DNA of 39,379 nucleotides from an uncultured Prevotella sp. (GCA_946183415.1 CAMHAM010000027.1:1-39379), one strand, 5' to 3'. Shown: positions 24,064-34,057, numbered from the stretch's first letter. The notes: generated by a model not told the origin, from the sequence alone. Program-made: numbers and translations.

Positions 24064-25332
24064 ATGCTATACTATCTCTTCAGATACCTCGGTCAATACG
24101 ACATCCCGGGATCACACATGTGGTCCTACATCTCGTTCCGTGCATTGTTAACGCTGATTCTCGCTTTATTGCTCTCTGCTTGGTTTGGCGAGCGCTTCAT
24201 CAAGTGGATGAAGAAGAAGAAGATCTTTGAAACGGAACGTGATCCGAAGATTGACCCGTTTGGAGTAGAGAAGAAAGGCGTGCCGACTATGGGCGGCATC
24301 ATCATCATTGTGAGTATTCTGATTCCCGTTCTGCTCTTGGGACGCATCCGAAACACCTATCTTATTCTGATGATTATCACCACTGTCTGGTTAGGTTTCC
24401 TCGGATTTCTTGACGACTATATTAAAATATTCAGGCGCAACAAGGATGGCCTGAAGGGAAAATACAAGATTGTCGGACAAGTAAGTATCGGCTTTATCGT
24501 AGGACTGACACTCTGGCTAAGCCCTGATGTCGTTGTACGTGAGAACATCAATGTAAAGCAGAATCAGGAGATTGTGGTCAAACATAAGGCAGAGCCTGTC
24601 AAATCACTGCAAACGACCATCCCATTCATCAAGAATCACAATCTGAACTATTCAGATGTGATGTCTTTCTGCGGCAAGTACAAGGTGGCTGCTGGATGGA
24701 TGCTATTCGTATTCATTACGATTTTTGTCGTAACAGGCATCTCTAACGGAGCAAACCTTAACGATGGTATGGACGGTATGTGTGCAGGTAATTCCGCTAT
24801 CATCGGTGTGGCATTAGGCATTTTAGCCTATGTGTCTTCACACATTGGATATGCCTCTTACTTCGACATTATGTATATTCCTCATTCTGAGGAGTTAGTC
24901 ATCTTCCTTTGTGCTTTTGTCGGGGCTATGATAGGTTTCCTTTGGTATAATGCATTCCCAGCTCAGGTATTTATGGGCGACACGGGTTCTTTGACCATTG
25001 GTGGTATTATTGGAGTATGTGCAGTCATCATCCATAAGGAGTTGCTATTGCCCATCCTTTGCGGAATCTTCTTCATTGAGAGCCTCAGCGTCATTATCCA
25101 GACCATGTGGTTCAAGATACAAAAGCGGAAAGGCAAGCGTGTCCGTGTATTCAGGGCTGCTCCAATCCACGACACATTCCGCAAGCTTGATTCACAACTC
25201 GATGCTACAAGCACATATATCTTGAAAGGCTGGCCTCACCGACCGTTCCACGAGTCGAAAATCACCATCCGATTTTGGATCACGACCATCATTCTGGCTG
25301 CATTGACACTAATTACATTAAAAATTAGATAG
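24064..25332 (+). CDS. mraY: Phospho-MurNAc-pentapeptide translocase
   Basis: 422 residues, longer than the usual 360, with about ten membrane helices. Catalytic acids are present: Asp117-Asp118 (FLDDYIK), NLNDGMDG (231-238) and Asp306 in FMGDTGS. It makes lipid I on the inner face of the membrane. Two peculiarities stand out. There is an extra hydrophilic segment at about 155-208, and the normally conserved HHH motif (PxHHHFE) reads PIHDTFRKLDSQ at 368-379 with a further insertion before the conserved HESK. The enzyme must be functional unless another copy exists, so this is probably a lineage variant. Confidence 0.94.
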   Translation: MLYYLFRYLGQYDIPGSHMWSYISFRALLTLILALLLSAWFGERFIKWMKKKKIFETERDPKIDPFGVEKKGVPTMGGIIIIVSILIPVLLLGRIRNTYLILMIITTVWLGFLGFLDDYIKIFRRNKDGLKGKYKIVGQVSIGFIVGLTLWLSPDVVVRENINVKQNQEIVVKHKAEPVKSLQTTIPFIKNHNLNYSDVMSFCGKYKVAAGWMLFVFITIFVVTGISNGANLNDGMDGMCAGNSAIIGVALGILAYVSSHIGYASYFDIMYIPHSEELVIFLCAFVGAMIGFLWYNAFPAQVFMGDTGSLTIGGIIGVCAVIIHKELLLPILCGIFFIESLSVIIQTMWFKIQKRKGKRVRVFRAAPIHDTFRKLDSQLDATSTYILKGWPHRPFHESKITIRFWITTIILAALTLITLKIR

Positions 25333-25337
25333 AAAAT

Positions 25338-26669
25338 ATGAAGAGAATCGTTATATTAGGCGCAGGAGAGAGCGGAGCAGGAGCTGCCGTTCTGGCCAAA
25401 AAAGAAGGTTTCGACGTCTTTGTTTCCGACATGTCAAAGATCGGTGACAAATACAAGAAGCAACTCGATGACCATCAGATAGAATGGGAGGAAGGCCAAC
25501 ATACAGAGGAGAAGATCCTCAATGCCGACGAGATTATCAAAAGTCCGGGGATTCCAGACACAGCCCCGATGGTGAAAAAAGCCATTGACAAGGGTATTCA
25601 TATCATCAGCGAAATTGAGTTCGCAGGGCGCTATACGGATTCTAAGATGATCTGTATTACTGGTTCGAACGGCAAAACCACAACCACCTCTTTGATATAT
25701 CACATTTTTAAGGAGGCAGGTTACGATGCAGGACTGGCAGGAAACATCGGCAATTCCCTGGCACTCCAAGTGGCTGAAGATCCACATGAATACTACATCA
25801 TCGAGCTCAGCTCTTTCCAACTCGACAACATGTATGACTTCCGTGCCAACATTGCCATCCTGTTGAACATCACGCCCGACCATCTGGACCGTTATGGCTT
25901 CGAGATGCAGAACTATGTAGACGCCAAAATGCGTATCATCCAGAACCAGACCCCAAAAGACGCATTCATCTATTGGGCTGATGATCCTGTCATCAAGCGG
26001 GAACTTGAGAAATACGACATCAAGGCCATTCAGTACCCGTTCTCCGAATTGAAAGAGAAAGGCGTTATCGGTTACATAGAGAAAGGGCAATACAAAATTG
26101 AGGAACCCGAGCCATTCAATATGGAACAGGAAAGCCTCAGTCTGACAGGTAAGCACAATATCTACAACTCTCTGGCCGCTGGAATCGCAGCCAATATCTC
26201 AGGTATCAAGAAAGATGATATCCGCAAGAGCCTTAGTGACTTCCCTGGCGTTGAACATCGTCTGGAAAAGGTATGCACAGTTCGTGGTGTCCAGTACATC
26301 AACGACTCTAAAGCTACGAATGTAGACGCATGCTGGTATGCACTTGAGTCAATGAAGACAAAAGTCATTCTGATTATCGGTGGTAAGGACAAGGGAAACG
26401 ACTACGAACCCATCAAGCCGCTCATCAAGGAGAAATGCACTGGTCTGGTATACTTAGGAGCAGACAACCAAAAGTTGCACGACAATTTCGATAACATGGG
26501 AATTCCTTTCCGCGACACGCACTCCATGAAAGAATGTATGGAAGCATGTTACGAGATGGCGCAGCCTGGTGAGACAGTGTTACTCAGTCCCTGCTGTGCT
26601 TCCTTCGACCTCTTTAAAAACATGGAGGATCGTGGTGAACAGTTCAAAGAATTAGCAAGAAATCTCTGA
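25338..26669 (+). CDS. murD: UDP-MurNAc-L-alanine:D-glutamate ligase
   Basis: 443 residues. An N-terminal Rossmann-like segment (VILGAGESGAGAAVLA) leads into the Mur ligase ATP loop GSNGKTTT (109-116); NDSKATN and the C-terminal LSPCCASFDLF are typical of MurD. It adds D-glutamate to UDP-MurNAc-L-Ala. It sits 5 bp after mraY and 1 bp before ftsW, so translation is probably coupled. Confidence 0.96.
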   Translation: MKRIVILGAGESGAGAAVLAKKEGFDVFVSDMSKIGDKYKKQLDDHQIEWEEGQHTEEKILNADEIIKSPGIPDTAPMVKKAIDKGIHIISEIEFAGRYTDSKMICITGSNGKTTTTSLIYHIFKEAGYDAGLAGNIGNSLALQVAEDPHEYYIIELSSFQLDNMYDFRANIAILLNITPDHLDRYGFEMQNYVDAKMRIIQNQTPKDAFIYWADDPVIKRELEKYDIKAIQYPFSELKEKGVIGYIEKGQYKIEEPEPFNMEQESLSLTGKHNIYNSLAAGIAANISGIKKDDIRKSLSDFPGVEHRLEKVCTVRGVQYINDSKATNVDACWYALESMKTKVILIIGGKDKGNDYEPIKPLIKEKCTGLVYLGADNQKLHDNFDNMGIPFRDTHSMKECMEACYEMAQPGETVLLSPCCASFDLFKNMEDRGEQFKELARNL

Positions 26670-26670
26670 T

Positions 26671-27930
26671 ATGAACAAAAAGATAGGCAACATCTTCAAA
26701 GGTGACAAGGTCATTTGGATGGTATTCTTCTTCCTCTGTATGATCAGTATCGTCGAAGTCTTCTCAGCTTCGAGTAACCTGACATATAAGAGCCAGAACT
26801 ACATCGGCCCCATTGCCTTTCACACCGTCACTATCGTGATTGGTGCCTTGGTTGCTGTGGTGACACTTAACATTCCTTGTCGCTATTTCAAATTGATGAC
26901 GCCTTTCTTACTGATTATTTCAGGCATCACCCTCCTCTGGGTTCTTGTTGGTGGAGAGTCTATCAATGGTGCTAACCGTGTCATCTCGCTGCCAGGAGGA
27001 ATTACTTTCCAGCCTTCGGAGATTGCGAAAGGCACAATGGTACTGATTACAGCACAGATCCTCAGCGCCATGCAACGTGAAGATGGTGCCGACAAAAAGG
27101 CTTTCAAATATATTCTATGGATTGTAATACCTACAGCGGCGTTGATTGGCATTGAAAATCTGTCAACGGCAGCTTTACTCCTTGTAGTCATTTTCCTAAT
27201 GATGTTTATCGGACGCATACCGATGTCTCAGATGGGAAAACTTGTAGGTGCAGCAGGTTTGGCTATCGCATTATTCCTGACCTTGGTCCTGACTTTAGGA
27301 AGCATCGGTACAGATGACGAGAAGAACACCCAGACCGTTGAGTCCGTTTCCAACAATACAACTGACACGAAGGTCATCAAGGGCGGCGGTGTCTTCCACC
27401 GTTTCGTCACCTGGCGAAACCGTATCGTAAAGCATCTCGACAAGAAAGATGTATCACCCCTCGAATACGACCTTGACAAAGACGCACAGGTGGCACACGC
27501 TAATATAGCCATTGTATCGAGCAATATCATTGGCAAGGGGCCAGGGCAATCTGTCGAGCGCGACTTCTTGTCGCAAGCCTTCTCCGACTTTATCTTTGCC
27601 ATTGTCATTGAGGAACTTGGCATCTTTGGAGCAGCCTTCGTGGTGTTCCTCTATATTGTATTACTTTACAGGACGGCACGTATCGCCAGTCGTTGCGAGA
27701 ACAACTTCCCTGCGTTCTTCGCCATGGGACTGGCATTGTTGTTGGTTGTCCAAGCATCATTCAACATGCTGGTTGCAGTGGGTATAGCTCCCGTTACTGG
27801 CCAGCCTTTGCCACTTATCAGCAAAGGTGGAACCTCTACCATTATCAACTGCGCTTATATCGGTGCGATATTAAGTGTTAGCCGTTCTGCGAAAAAAAGA
27901 ACGGGAAATTTGGCAGTAAAAGAAATATAA
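26671..27930 (+). CDS. ftsW: Septal peptidoglycan glycosyltransferase FtsW
   Basis: 419 residues, a SEDS-family polytopic membrane protein of about ten helices. GKGPGQSVERDFLSQAFSDFIFA and PLISKGGTS are hallmark SEDS motifs. A long hydrophilic loop (about 210-285) contains the stretch between the seventh and eighth helices. It polymerises septal glycan from lipid II with FtsI. The 34 bp after its stop contain a promoter-like sequence ahead of murG. Confidence 0.95.
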   Translation: MNKKIGNIFKGDKVIWMVFFFLCMISIVEVFSASSNLTYKSQNYIGPIAFHTVTIVIGALVAVVTLNIPCRYFKLMTPFLLIISGITLLWVLVGGESINGANRVISLPGGITFQPSEIAKGTMVLITAQILSAMQREDGADKKAFKYILWIVIPTAALIGIENLSTAALLLVVIFLMMFIGRIPMSQMGKLVGAAGLAIALFLTLVLTLGSIGTDDEKNTQTVESVSNNTTDTKVIKGGGVFHRFVTWRNRIVKHLDKKDVSPLEYDLDKDAQVAHANIAIVSSNIIGKGPGQSVERDFLSQAFSDFIFAIVIEELGIFGAAFVVFLYIVLLYRTARIASRCENNFPAFFAMGLALLLVVQASFNMLVAVGIAPVTGQPLPLISKGGTSTIINCAYIGAILSVSRSAKKRTGNLAVKEI

Positions 27931-27942
27931 TTTGTATTTTTG
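27909..27942 (+). promoter_or_regulatory. Possible internal promoter before murG
   Basis: TTTG (27909-27912) and TATTTTTG (27935-27942) are separated by 22 bp, slightly longer than usual. It lies across the ftsW stop, 22 bp before the murG ATG, in one of only two gaps of more than 20 bp in the cluster. Confidence 0.45.
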
Positions 27943-27964
27943 CACGCAATATATATAATAAGGT

Positions 27965-29068
27965 ATGGATAAGAAGTTAAAAGTCATCATTAGCGGAGGT
28001 GGTACAGGAGGTCATATTTTCCCAGCCATTTCTATTGCAAACGCCCTGAGAGCACTACGACCTGATGCACAGATTCTGTTCGTTGGAGCCATCGACCGCA
28101 TGGAAATGCAGCGCGTTCCTGCTGCAGGTTATAAAATCAAAGGACTTCCCATCTGTGGTTTCGATCGTCAGCACAAATTAAAGAATATCAAAGTACTCTT
28201 TAAGATATGGAAGAGCCAACGTATGGCTAAGAAAATCATTAAGGACTTTAAGCCTGATGTCGTCGTGGGCGTTGGAGGATTTGCCAGTGGTCCCACACTC
28301 AATACAGCGGCATCAATGGGTGTACCCTGCCTGATTCAAGAGCAGAATTCCTATGCTGGCGTTACCAACAAGTTACTCGCCAAGAAAGCGGAGAAGATTT
28401 GTGTGGCTTATGAAGGTATGGAACGCTTCTTCCCTGCAGAAAAGATTATCATGACAGGAAATCCCGTTCGCCAAGCCCTTCTCAATACCAAGATTTCACG
28501 AGAAGATGCTGTCAAGAGTTTCGGGCTGAACCCTGAAAAGAAGACGATTCTACTGCTGGGAGGTAGTCTGGGAGCCAGGACTATCAATGTCAGCGTACTA
28601 CTCCACCTTGATTTGGTGAAGTCTACTGATGTACAATTTATATGGCAGACGGGTAGCTATTACAGTGCTGCTATCGCTGAAGAATTAAAAGGCGAGAATA
28701 TACCTAACCTGAAGGTAACCGACTTTATTACCGATATGGCAACAGCCTATAAGGCTGCTGATCTCGTCATCAGTCGCGCCGGTGCCAGCAGTATTTCCGA
28801 ATTCTGTCTGATTGGTAAGCCTGTCATCCTCGTACCAAGTCCGAATGTAGCAGAAGATCATCAGACCAAGAACGCCCTGGCACTCTCCAGCAAGAATGCT
28901 GCCATCCACGTCAAGGATGCCGACGCCCCTGCAAATCTGCTGGAGCTGGCCGTCCATACCGTCAATGATGACAAGCGTTTGAAGGAACTCAGCGAAAATG
29001 TCCTGAAGCTTGCCCTGCCCGACTCTGCAGAAATCATAGCAAAAGAAGTAATCAAGTTAGTAAGATGA
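27965..29068 (+). CDS. murG: Lipid II synthase (MurG, GT28)
   Basis: 367 residues. The glycine-rich loop GGGTGGH lies at 11-17, and QEQNSYAGVTNKLLAK, GGSLGARTIN and SRAGASSISEF are characteristic. It transfers GlcNAc from UDP-GlcNAc to lipid I at the inner membrane surface. It is followed by murC with a 4-bp ATGA overlap. Confidence 0.97.
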   Translation: MDKKLKVIISGGGTGGHIFPAISIANALRALRPDAQILFVGAIDRMEMQRVPAAGYKIKGLPICGFDRQHKLKNIKVLFKIWKSQRMAKKIIKDFKPDVVVGVGGFASGPTLNTAASMGVPCLIQEQNSYAGVTNKLLAKKAEKICVAYEGMERFFPAEKIIMTGNPVRQALLNTKISREDAVKSFGLNPEKKTILLLGGSLGARTINVSVLLHLDLVKSTDVQFIWQTGSYYSAAIAEELKGENIPNLKVTDFITDMATAYKAADLVISRAGASSISEFCLIGKPVILVPSPNVAEDHQTKNALALSSKNAAIHVKDADAPANLLELAVHTVNDDKRLKELSENVLKLALPDSAEIIAKEVIKLVR

Positions 29069-30444
29069 ATATAACAGATATCAAAGCAGTCTATTTTGTA
29101 GGAGCAGGTGGTATCGGCATGAGCGCCATAGCCCGCTATTTCCTCAAGAAGGGTCTGGTTGTAGCCGGTTACGACAAGACACCTTCCGATCTGACACGCC
29201 AGTTGGAAAAAGAGGGTATGCTCATTCACTACGAAGAGAATATCGAAGAGATACCACATATCTGCAAGCAGAAGGAGTCATGTCTGGTCATTTATACACC
29301 TGCCATCCCTGCAGATCATCAGGAACTGGTATTCTTCCAGGAGAACGGCTTCGAGATTCAGAAACGTGCACAGGTGCTTGGCACACTGACCAAAGCGCAT
29401 AAAGGACTCTGCGTAGCTGGAACCCACGGCAAGACGACGACATCTACCATGTGTGCTCATATCATGCACCAAAGCCATCTTAACTGCAATGCCTTCCTCG
29501 GAGGTATCTCCAAGAACTACGGCACTAATTATATCCTCTCCGACTCCGACTATGTCGTGATTGAAGCCGATGAGTTCGACCGCAGTTTCCACTGGCTCCG
29601 TCCATGGATGTCGGTCATTACCTCCACAGATCCAGACCATCTGGATATTTACGGTACTAAGGAGGCCTACCTGGAGAGTTTCCGCCACTATTCCGAACTG
29701 ATTCAGCCTGGCGGTGCACTGATTATCCATCGCGGTCTTGAAATGAAGGAACACCTTCAAGATAGTGTACGCCGTTATGATTATAGCCAGAACGAGGGCG
29801 ATTTCCACGCAGAGAACATCCGTATCGAGAATGGAGAGATCACTTTCGATTTCATCTCCCCCATTGAAAGCATTAAAGACGTACAGTTGGGGCAGCCCAT
29901 TCCCATTAACATTGAGAATGGCATTGCAGCTATGGCTATGGCTCAACTTAACGGCTGTACAGCTGATGAGCTGAAATATGGCATAAAGACCTACTATGGT
30001 GTTGACCGCCGGTTCGACTTCAAGATCAAGACCGACCGTCTGGTCTTCCTCAGCGACTATGCCCATCACCCTAAGGAGATTTACCAAAGTGCCAAGAGTA
30101 TCCGTGAGCTCTATAAAGACAAACACATTACGGCTATTTTCCAGCCACATCTCTATACCCGCACCCGTGACTTCTATCAAGATTTTGCTGATGCACTGAG
30201 CCAACTCGACGAAGTGGTGCTCACAGAGATTTATCCAGCCCGTGAACAACCCATCGAGGGTGTTACGTCCCGACTCATCTACGACAACCTGAAAGAGGGC
30301 GTCAAAAAAGAAATGATTCATAAAGACGAAGTCATCGATTACGTGAAATCCCACAATTTCGAGGTACTGATCGTGTTAGGCGCTGGCGACCTGGATAATC
30401 AGGTGCCACAAATTGCCAAATTGTTAAATAGTAAAATCAAATAA
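29065..30444 (+). CDS. murC: UDP-MurNAc:L-alanine ligase
   Basis: 459 residues. GAGGIGMSAIA (13-23) and the ATP loop GTHGKTTT (119-126) identify MurC, and EADEFDRSFH and YAHHPKEI also fit. It adds L-alanine to UDP-MurNAc, the first ligase step of stem-peptide assembly. Its start overlaps the murG stop and it ends 9 bp before ftsQ. Confidence 0.97.
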   Translation: MNITDIKAVYFVGAGGIGMSAIARYFLKKGLVVAGYDKTPSDLTRQLEKEGMLIHYEENIEEIPHICKQKESCLVIYTPAIPADHQELVFFQENGFEIQKRAQVLGTLTKAHKGLCVAGTHGKTTTSTMCAHIMHQSHLNCNAFLGGISKNYGTNYILSDSDYVVIEADEFDRSFHWLRPWMSVITSTDPDHLDIYGTKEAYLESFRHYSELIQPGGALIIHRGLEMKEHLQDSVRRYDYSQNEGDFHAENIRIENGEITFDFISPIESIKDVQLGQPIPINIENGIAAMAMAQLNGCTADELKYGIKTYYGVDRRFDFKIKTDRLVFLSDYAHHPKEIYQSAKSIRELYKDKHITAIFQPHLYTRTRDFYQDFADALSQLDEVVLTEIYPAREQPIEGVTSRLIYDNLKEGVKKEMIHKDEVIDYVKSHNFEVLIVLGAGDLDNQVPQIAKLLNSKIK

Positions 30445-30453
30445 TTACATCCA

Positions 30454-31218
30454 ATGACCATCAACTGGAAAAAGTCCATGATTGTAGTCTGCGATATCGT
30501 TATCGCTACCTACTTGCTACTGGCTGTTACAGCGTTTAACAAGCCAGATGCAAAAGCCACGTCATGCGGTGAGGTGAAGATAGATATCAAAGAAGGCCGT
30601 GTGGATGGATTCTTGAATGCCAGTGAGGTCAAGAAAATATTATCAAAGGATAACATCTACCCTCTATCCAAGCCTATGAGCCTCATCAATCCCCGACAGA
30701 TTGAGGAGTCCTTGGAAAAGAGTCCCTTCGTAGAAAAAGCAGAATGCCACAAGACTCTTAGTGGTCACGTGTGCATCAACATTCAGCAGCGCATTCCCGT
30801 CATCAGGGTCATGAATGCCAATGGAGAGAACTATTACATTGACACGCACGGCAACATTATGCCCGAAGCCCGTTATGTAAACGATCTCATCATCGCCACG
30901 GGAAGTATCTCGAAGAAATATGCCCAAAGCGTGCTGACACGAGTTTCCAACCACATCATGGCCGATAACTTCTGGAAGAACCAAGTGGTACAAATCAACA
31001 TCCTCAACGACGGCACGATGGAATTGGTACCACGTGTGGGAGACCACATTGTTTATCTCGGTATACCCTCCCATGTAGAAAAGAAGTTGGAGCGTCTGCG
31101 CAAATTCTACCTTTATGGACTCAATAAGGCAGGATGGAACAAATACAACTATATCAACCTGGAATTCGACAACCAGATTATCTGCAAGAGAAATCATAGA
31201 AAAAGAACAAATAATTAA
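30454..31218 (+). CDS. ftsQ: Cell division protein FtsQ
   Basis: 254 residues. There is one transmembrane helix (about 9-28) and a periplasmic part with a POTRA-like start (ALNAS-type segment VDGFLNASEVKKIL) and a beta-domain with INIQQRIPVIRVMN and YYIDTHGNIMP. It is a bitopic divisome protein that binds FtsL. The name rests on topology, the FtsQ-type motifs and its place between murC and ftsA. Confidence 0.88.
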   Translation: MTINWKKSMIVVCDIVIATYLLLAVTAFNKPDAKATSCGEVKIDIKEGRVDGFLNASEVKKILSKDNIYPLSKPMSLINPRQIEESLEKSPFVEKAECHKTLSGHVCINIQQRIPVIRVMNANGENYYIDTHGNIMPEARYVNDLIIATGSISKKYAQSVLTRVSNHIMADNFWKNQVVQINILNDGTMELVPRVGDHIVYLGIPSHVEKKLERLRKFYLYGLNKAGWNKYNYINLEFDNQIICKRNHRKRTNN

Positions 31219-31224
31219 GAAGAG

Positions 31225-32676
31225 ATGGCAGCAAAGGAATTTATTGTAGCAATTGAACTCGGCTCATCCAAAATGACCGGTATCGCGGGTCAGAAGAATC
31301 TCGACGGCAGCATCAACGTACTGGCTGTTGTCAAAGAAAACTCTTCGTCGTTTATCCGTAAGGGAGTGGTCTACAACATCGACAAGACCGCTCAATGCCT
31401 CTCCAGTATCGTTAAGAAACTGGAAAACCAACTCAAAACTGAAATTACTCAGGTCTACGTAGGTGTCGGCGGCCAATCCATCCGCAGTGTAAAAAACATG
31501 ATATCAAAAGATCTGCCTGTAGAAACGATTATTACCCAGGACATGGTCATCGAACTGATGGATGCAAACCGCAATATGGTATACCAAGATCAGGAGATTC
31601 TCGATGCTGCCGCTCAGGAATACAAGGTAGGCTCTCAGTTCCAGCTCGATCCCGTTGGTATACAAGCCAATCGTCTGGAAGGCAACTTCCTGAATATCCT
31701 TGAGCGTAAGACATTCTATAAGAACCTCAATAAATGCTTCGAGGCGGCTGGTATCAATGTCGCCGAGATGTATTTGGCTCCACTGGCACTAGCAGACAGC
31801 GTACTCACCGAGGCTGAAAAGCGCTCTGGATGTGCCCTTGTCGACATGGGTGCCGATACGACTACAGTATCCGTCTACTCCAAGAACATCCTGCGCCATC
31901 TGGCTGTTATCCCCCTCGGCAGCAACAATATCACGAAGGATATTGCCACACTCCAGATGGAAGAGAGCGATGCTGAGAAGATGAAGCTCAAATATGGTTC
32001 TGCATTCACTGATAACAGCGAGATCGACAGTGAGCTGAAATACTCTATTGACGCGGATCGTCAGGTTGAGAGTCGCAAGTTCATAGAGATTGTTGAAGGT
32101 CGCCTCGAGGAGATCATCGAGAACGTTTGGTACCAGATTCCATCAGAATATTACGACAAGCTCTTGGGAGGTATCATCCTCACTGGTGGCGGCTCGAACA
32201 TGAAGAATATCGAAAAGGCTTTCAGCAATCATACTCATGTTGAGAAGATCCGCGTTGCCAAGTTCGTCACACAAACCGTTATTTCAAATAATGAGGATAT
32301 CAAATCCCACAACGGCATGATGAACACCGTGCTGGGACTCCTCATCAAAGGCGACATCAACTGCGCCGGCGGTCCTGTCGATCCCAATGGCGACCTCTTC
32401 AGTAGCCAGAAGCCTTCAACATCTCATTCCACCACCGATCAGCGTCCTGCCCGTCAGGCAACAGACATTCCAGCTGGCGTCATCCGTACTGAAGCCGAGA
32501 AGCAGAAGGCCGAAGAGGAGAAACGCCGTCAGCAGGAAGAAGAGGAGCGCATCAAGCGCGAGGAAGAGCTCAAGAAGAAGGAAGAAGAGGAGCGCATCCG
32601 TAAGGAGAATAGTATTTTGAACAAACTGAAAAGAGGTCTTATGAACTTCGGAAAATCTATCGTGGAGGAAGAATAG
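31225..32676 (+). CDS. ftsA: Cell division protein FtsA
   Basis: 483 residues of the actin-like ATPase family: VAIELGSSKMTGIAG at the N-terminus, ALVDMGADTTTVSVY for phosphate 2 and GIILTGGGSNMKN for the adenosine site. After about residue 400 comes a long charged linker dominated by Lys, Glu and Arg (about 410-465), then a C-terminal amphipathic helix (NKLKRGLMNFGKSIV) that fits the membrane-targeting sequence. It tethers FtsZ to the membrane. The linker is longer than in E. coli FtsA (420 residues in all). Confidence 0.95.
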   Translation: MAAKEFIVAIELGSSKMTGIAGQKNLDGSINVLAVVKENSSSFIRKGVVYNIDKTAQCLSSIVKKLENQLKTEITQVYVGVGGQSIRSVKNMISKDLPVETIITQDMVIELMDANRNMVYQDQEILDAAAQEYKVGSQFQLDPVGIQANRLEGNFLNILERKTFYKNLNKCFEAAGINVAEMYLAPLALADSVLTEAEKRSGCALVDMGADTTTVSVYSKNILRHLAVIPLGSNNITKDIATLQMEESDAEKMKLKYGSAFTDNSEIDSELKYSIDADRQVESRKFIEIVEGRLEEIIENVWYQIPSEYYDKLLGGIILTGGGSNMKNIEKAFSNHTHVEKIRVAKFVTQTVISNNEDIKSHNGMMNTVLGLLIKGDINCAGGPVDPNGDLFSSQKPSTSHSTTDQRPARQATDIPAGVIRTEAEKQKAEEEKRRQQEEEERIKREEELKKKEEEERIRKENSILNKLKRGLMNFGKSIVEEE

Positions 32677-32716
32677 GAGTACAAATTTAGAATTTATGAA
32701 TTAAGAGAATTGAGTT

Positions 32717-34057
32717 ATGGCAGACAGCAATATGAATATAGATATCCTTGACTTCGGTGCACCCGAAAAGGATCAAAGCATCATCAAAGTAATTGGCGTT
32801 GGTGGCGGCGGTGGAAATGCCGTAAACCACATGTACCGTGAAGGTATACATGATGTGACGTTTGTGTTGTGTAACACGGACAATCAGGCCCTCAACGATT
32901 CTCCCGTACCCGTTCATCTTCAATTGGGTAAGGAAGGTCTGGGTGCTGGTAACAAACCCGAGAAAGCCCGTCAGGCAGCAGAAGAGAGCATAGACGACAT
33001 TAGGAATATGCTGAGTGACGGCACTCGTATGGCATTCATAACCGCCGGCATGGGTGGCGGCACCGGGACAGGTGCCGCCCCCGTTATTGCTCGTGTCAGC
33101 AAGGAACTGGGCATCCTGACCGTCGGTATCGTTACCATTCCCTTCCGCTTTGAGGGCGACCGCAAGATTGATCAGGCCCTCGACGGTGTGGAGGAAATGT
33201 CGAAGCATGTCGACGCCCTGTTGGTTATCAACAACGAGCGTCTGCGCGCCATCTACCCTGAGTTGTCTGTTCTCGATGCTTTTGGTAAAGCCGACGACAC
33301 ACTGAGCATTGCCGCCAAGTCAATTGCAGAGATTATCACCGTTCACGGACTGATCAACCTCGACTTCAATGATGTGAAGACCGTCCTGAAAGATGGTGGC
33401 GTGGCTATCATGTCTACAGGATACGGTGAGGGTGAAGGCCGTGTAAAGAAAGCCATTGATGATGCTCTGAACTCACCGCTGCTGAATGACAACGACATCT
33501 TCAACTCCAAGAAGATTCTGCTCTCTATCTCATTTGCAGGCTCCAAGGACGGACAGAGCTCCCTCATGATGGAGGAGATGAACGATGTCAACGATTTCAT
33601 GGCAAAGTTCGGCAACGACTTCGAAATCAAATGGGGATTGGCTACCGATCTCGAACTGGGCAAGAAGGTAAAAGTTACCATCCTGGCTACTGGATTCGGT
33701 ATCGAGGATGTCGACGGTATGGGCAATCACCTCAAGAAACAGAGTCAAGAAGACCTCAACCGCATCGCTGCCGAGCAGGAGAAGGCCGCTGAGCGCCAAG
33801 ACCGTCGTAACCGCTACTATGGTGGAGAGAGCAACACCAAGCGCTACAAGCGTCGTCCGAACATCTACCTGTTCCGCCCAGAGGATCTCGACAATGACGA
33901 TGTCATTTCTGCCGTTGAGCAGACGCCTACCTATAAGCGTACCCGCGAAATCCTCGACAGCATCAACAGTCAGGCCAGTGGCAAGGATTTCATCGACAAC
34001 GAAGAAACACCTACGAACACACAAGAACCTGTTCAGGGCACTATCGTGTTCTCGTAA
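32717..34057 (+). CDS. ftsZ: Cell division protein FtsZ
   Basis: 446 residues, tubulin-like GTPase. The tubulin signature GGGTGTG is at 113-119, and the T7 loop NLDFNDVKTVL is present. After the core comes a basic linker (KRYKRRPN) and the stretch TPTYKRTREIL near 403, the probable FtsA-binding peptide, followed by about 35 more residues. It forms the Z ring. It is the last gene of the cluster, 40 bp after ftsA. The stop TAA directly abuts the stop of convergent recO. Confidence 0.97.
   Translation: MADSNMNIDILDFGAPEKDQSIIKVIGVGGGGGNAVNHMYREGIHDVTFVLCNTDNQALNDSPVPVHLQLGKEGLGAGNKPEKARQAAEESIDDIRNMLSDGTRMAFITAGMGGGTGTGAAPVIARVSKELGILTVGIVTIPFRFEGDRKIDQALDGVEEMSKHVDALLVINNERLRAIYPELSVLDAFGKADDTLSIAAKSIAEIITVHGLINLDFNDVKTVLKDGGVAIMSTGYGEGEGRVKKAIDDALNSPLLNDNDIFNSKKILLSISFAGSKDGQSSLMMEEMNDVNDFMAKFGNDFEIKWGLATDLELGKKVKVTILATGFGIEDVDGMGNHLKKQSQEDLNRIAAEQEKAAERQDRRNRYYGGESNTKRYKRRPNIYLFRPEDLDNDDVISAVEQTPTYKRTREILDSINSQASGKDFIDNEETPTNTQEPVQGTIVFS

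Noticed and set aside
29278..30354. Long minus-strand reading frame opposite murC
   Set aside because: The plus-strand frame is a clear MurC with all motifs; the opposite frame is open by codon bias and resembles no family.
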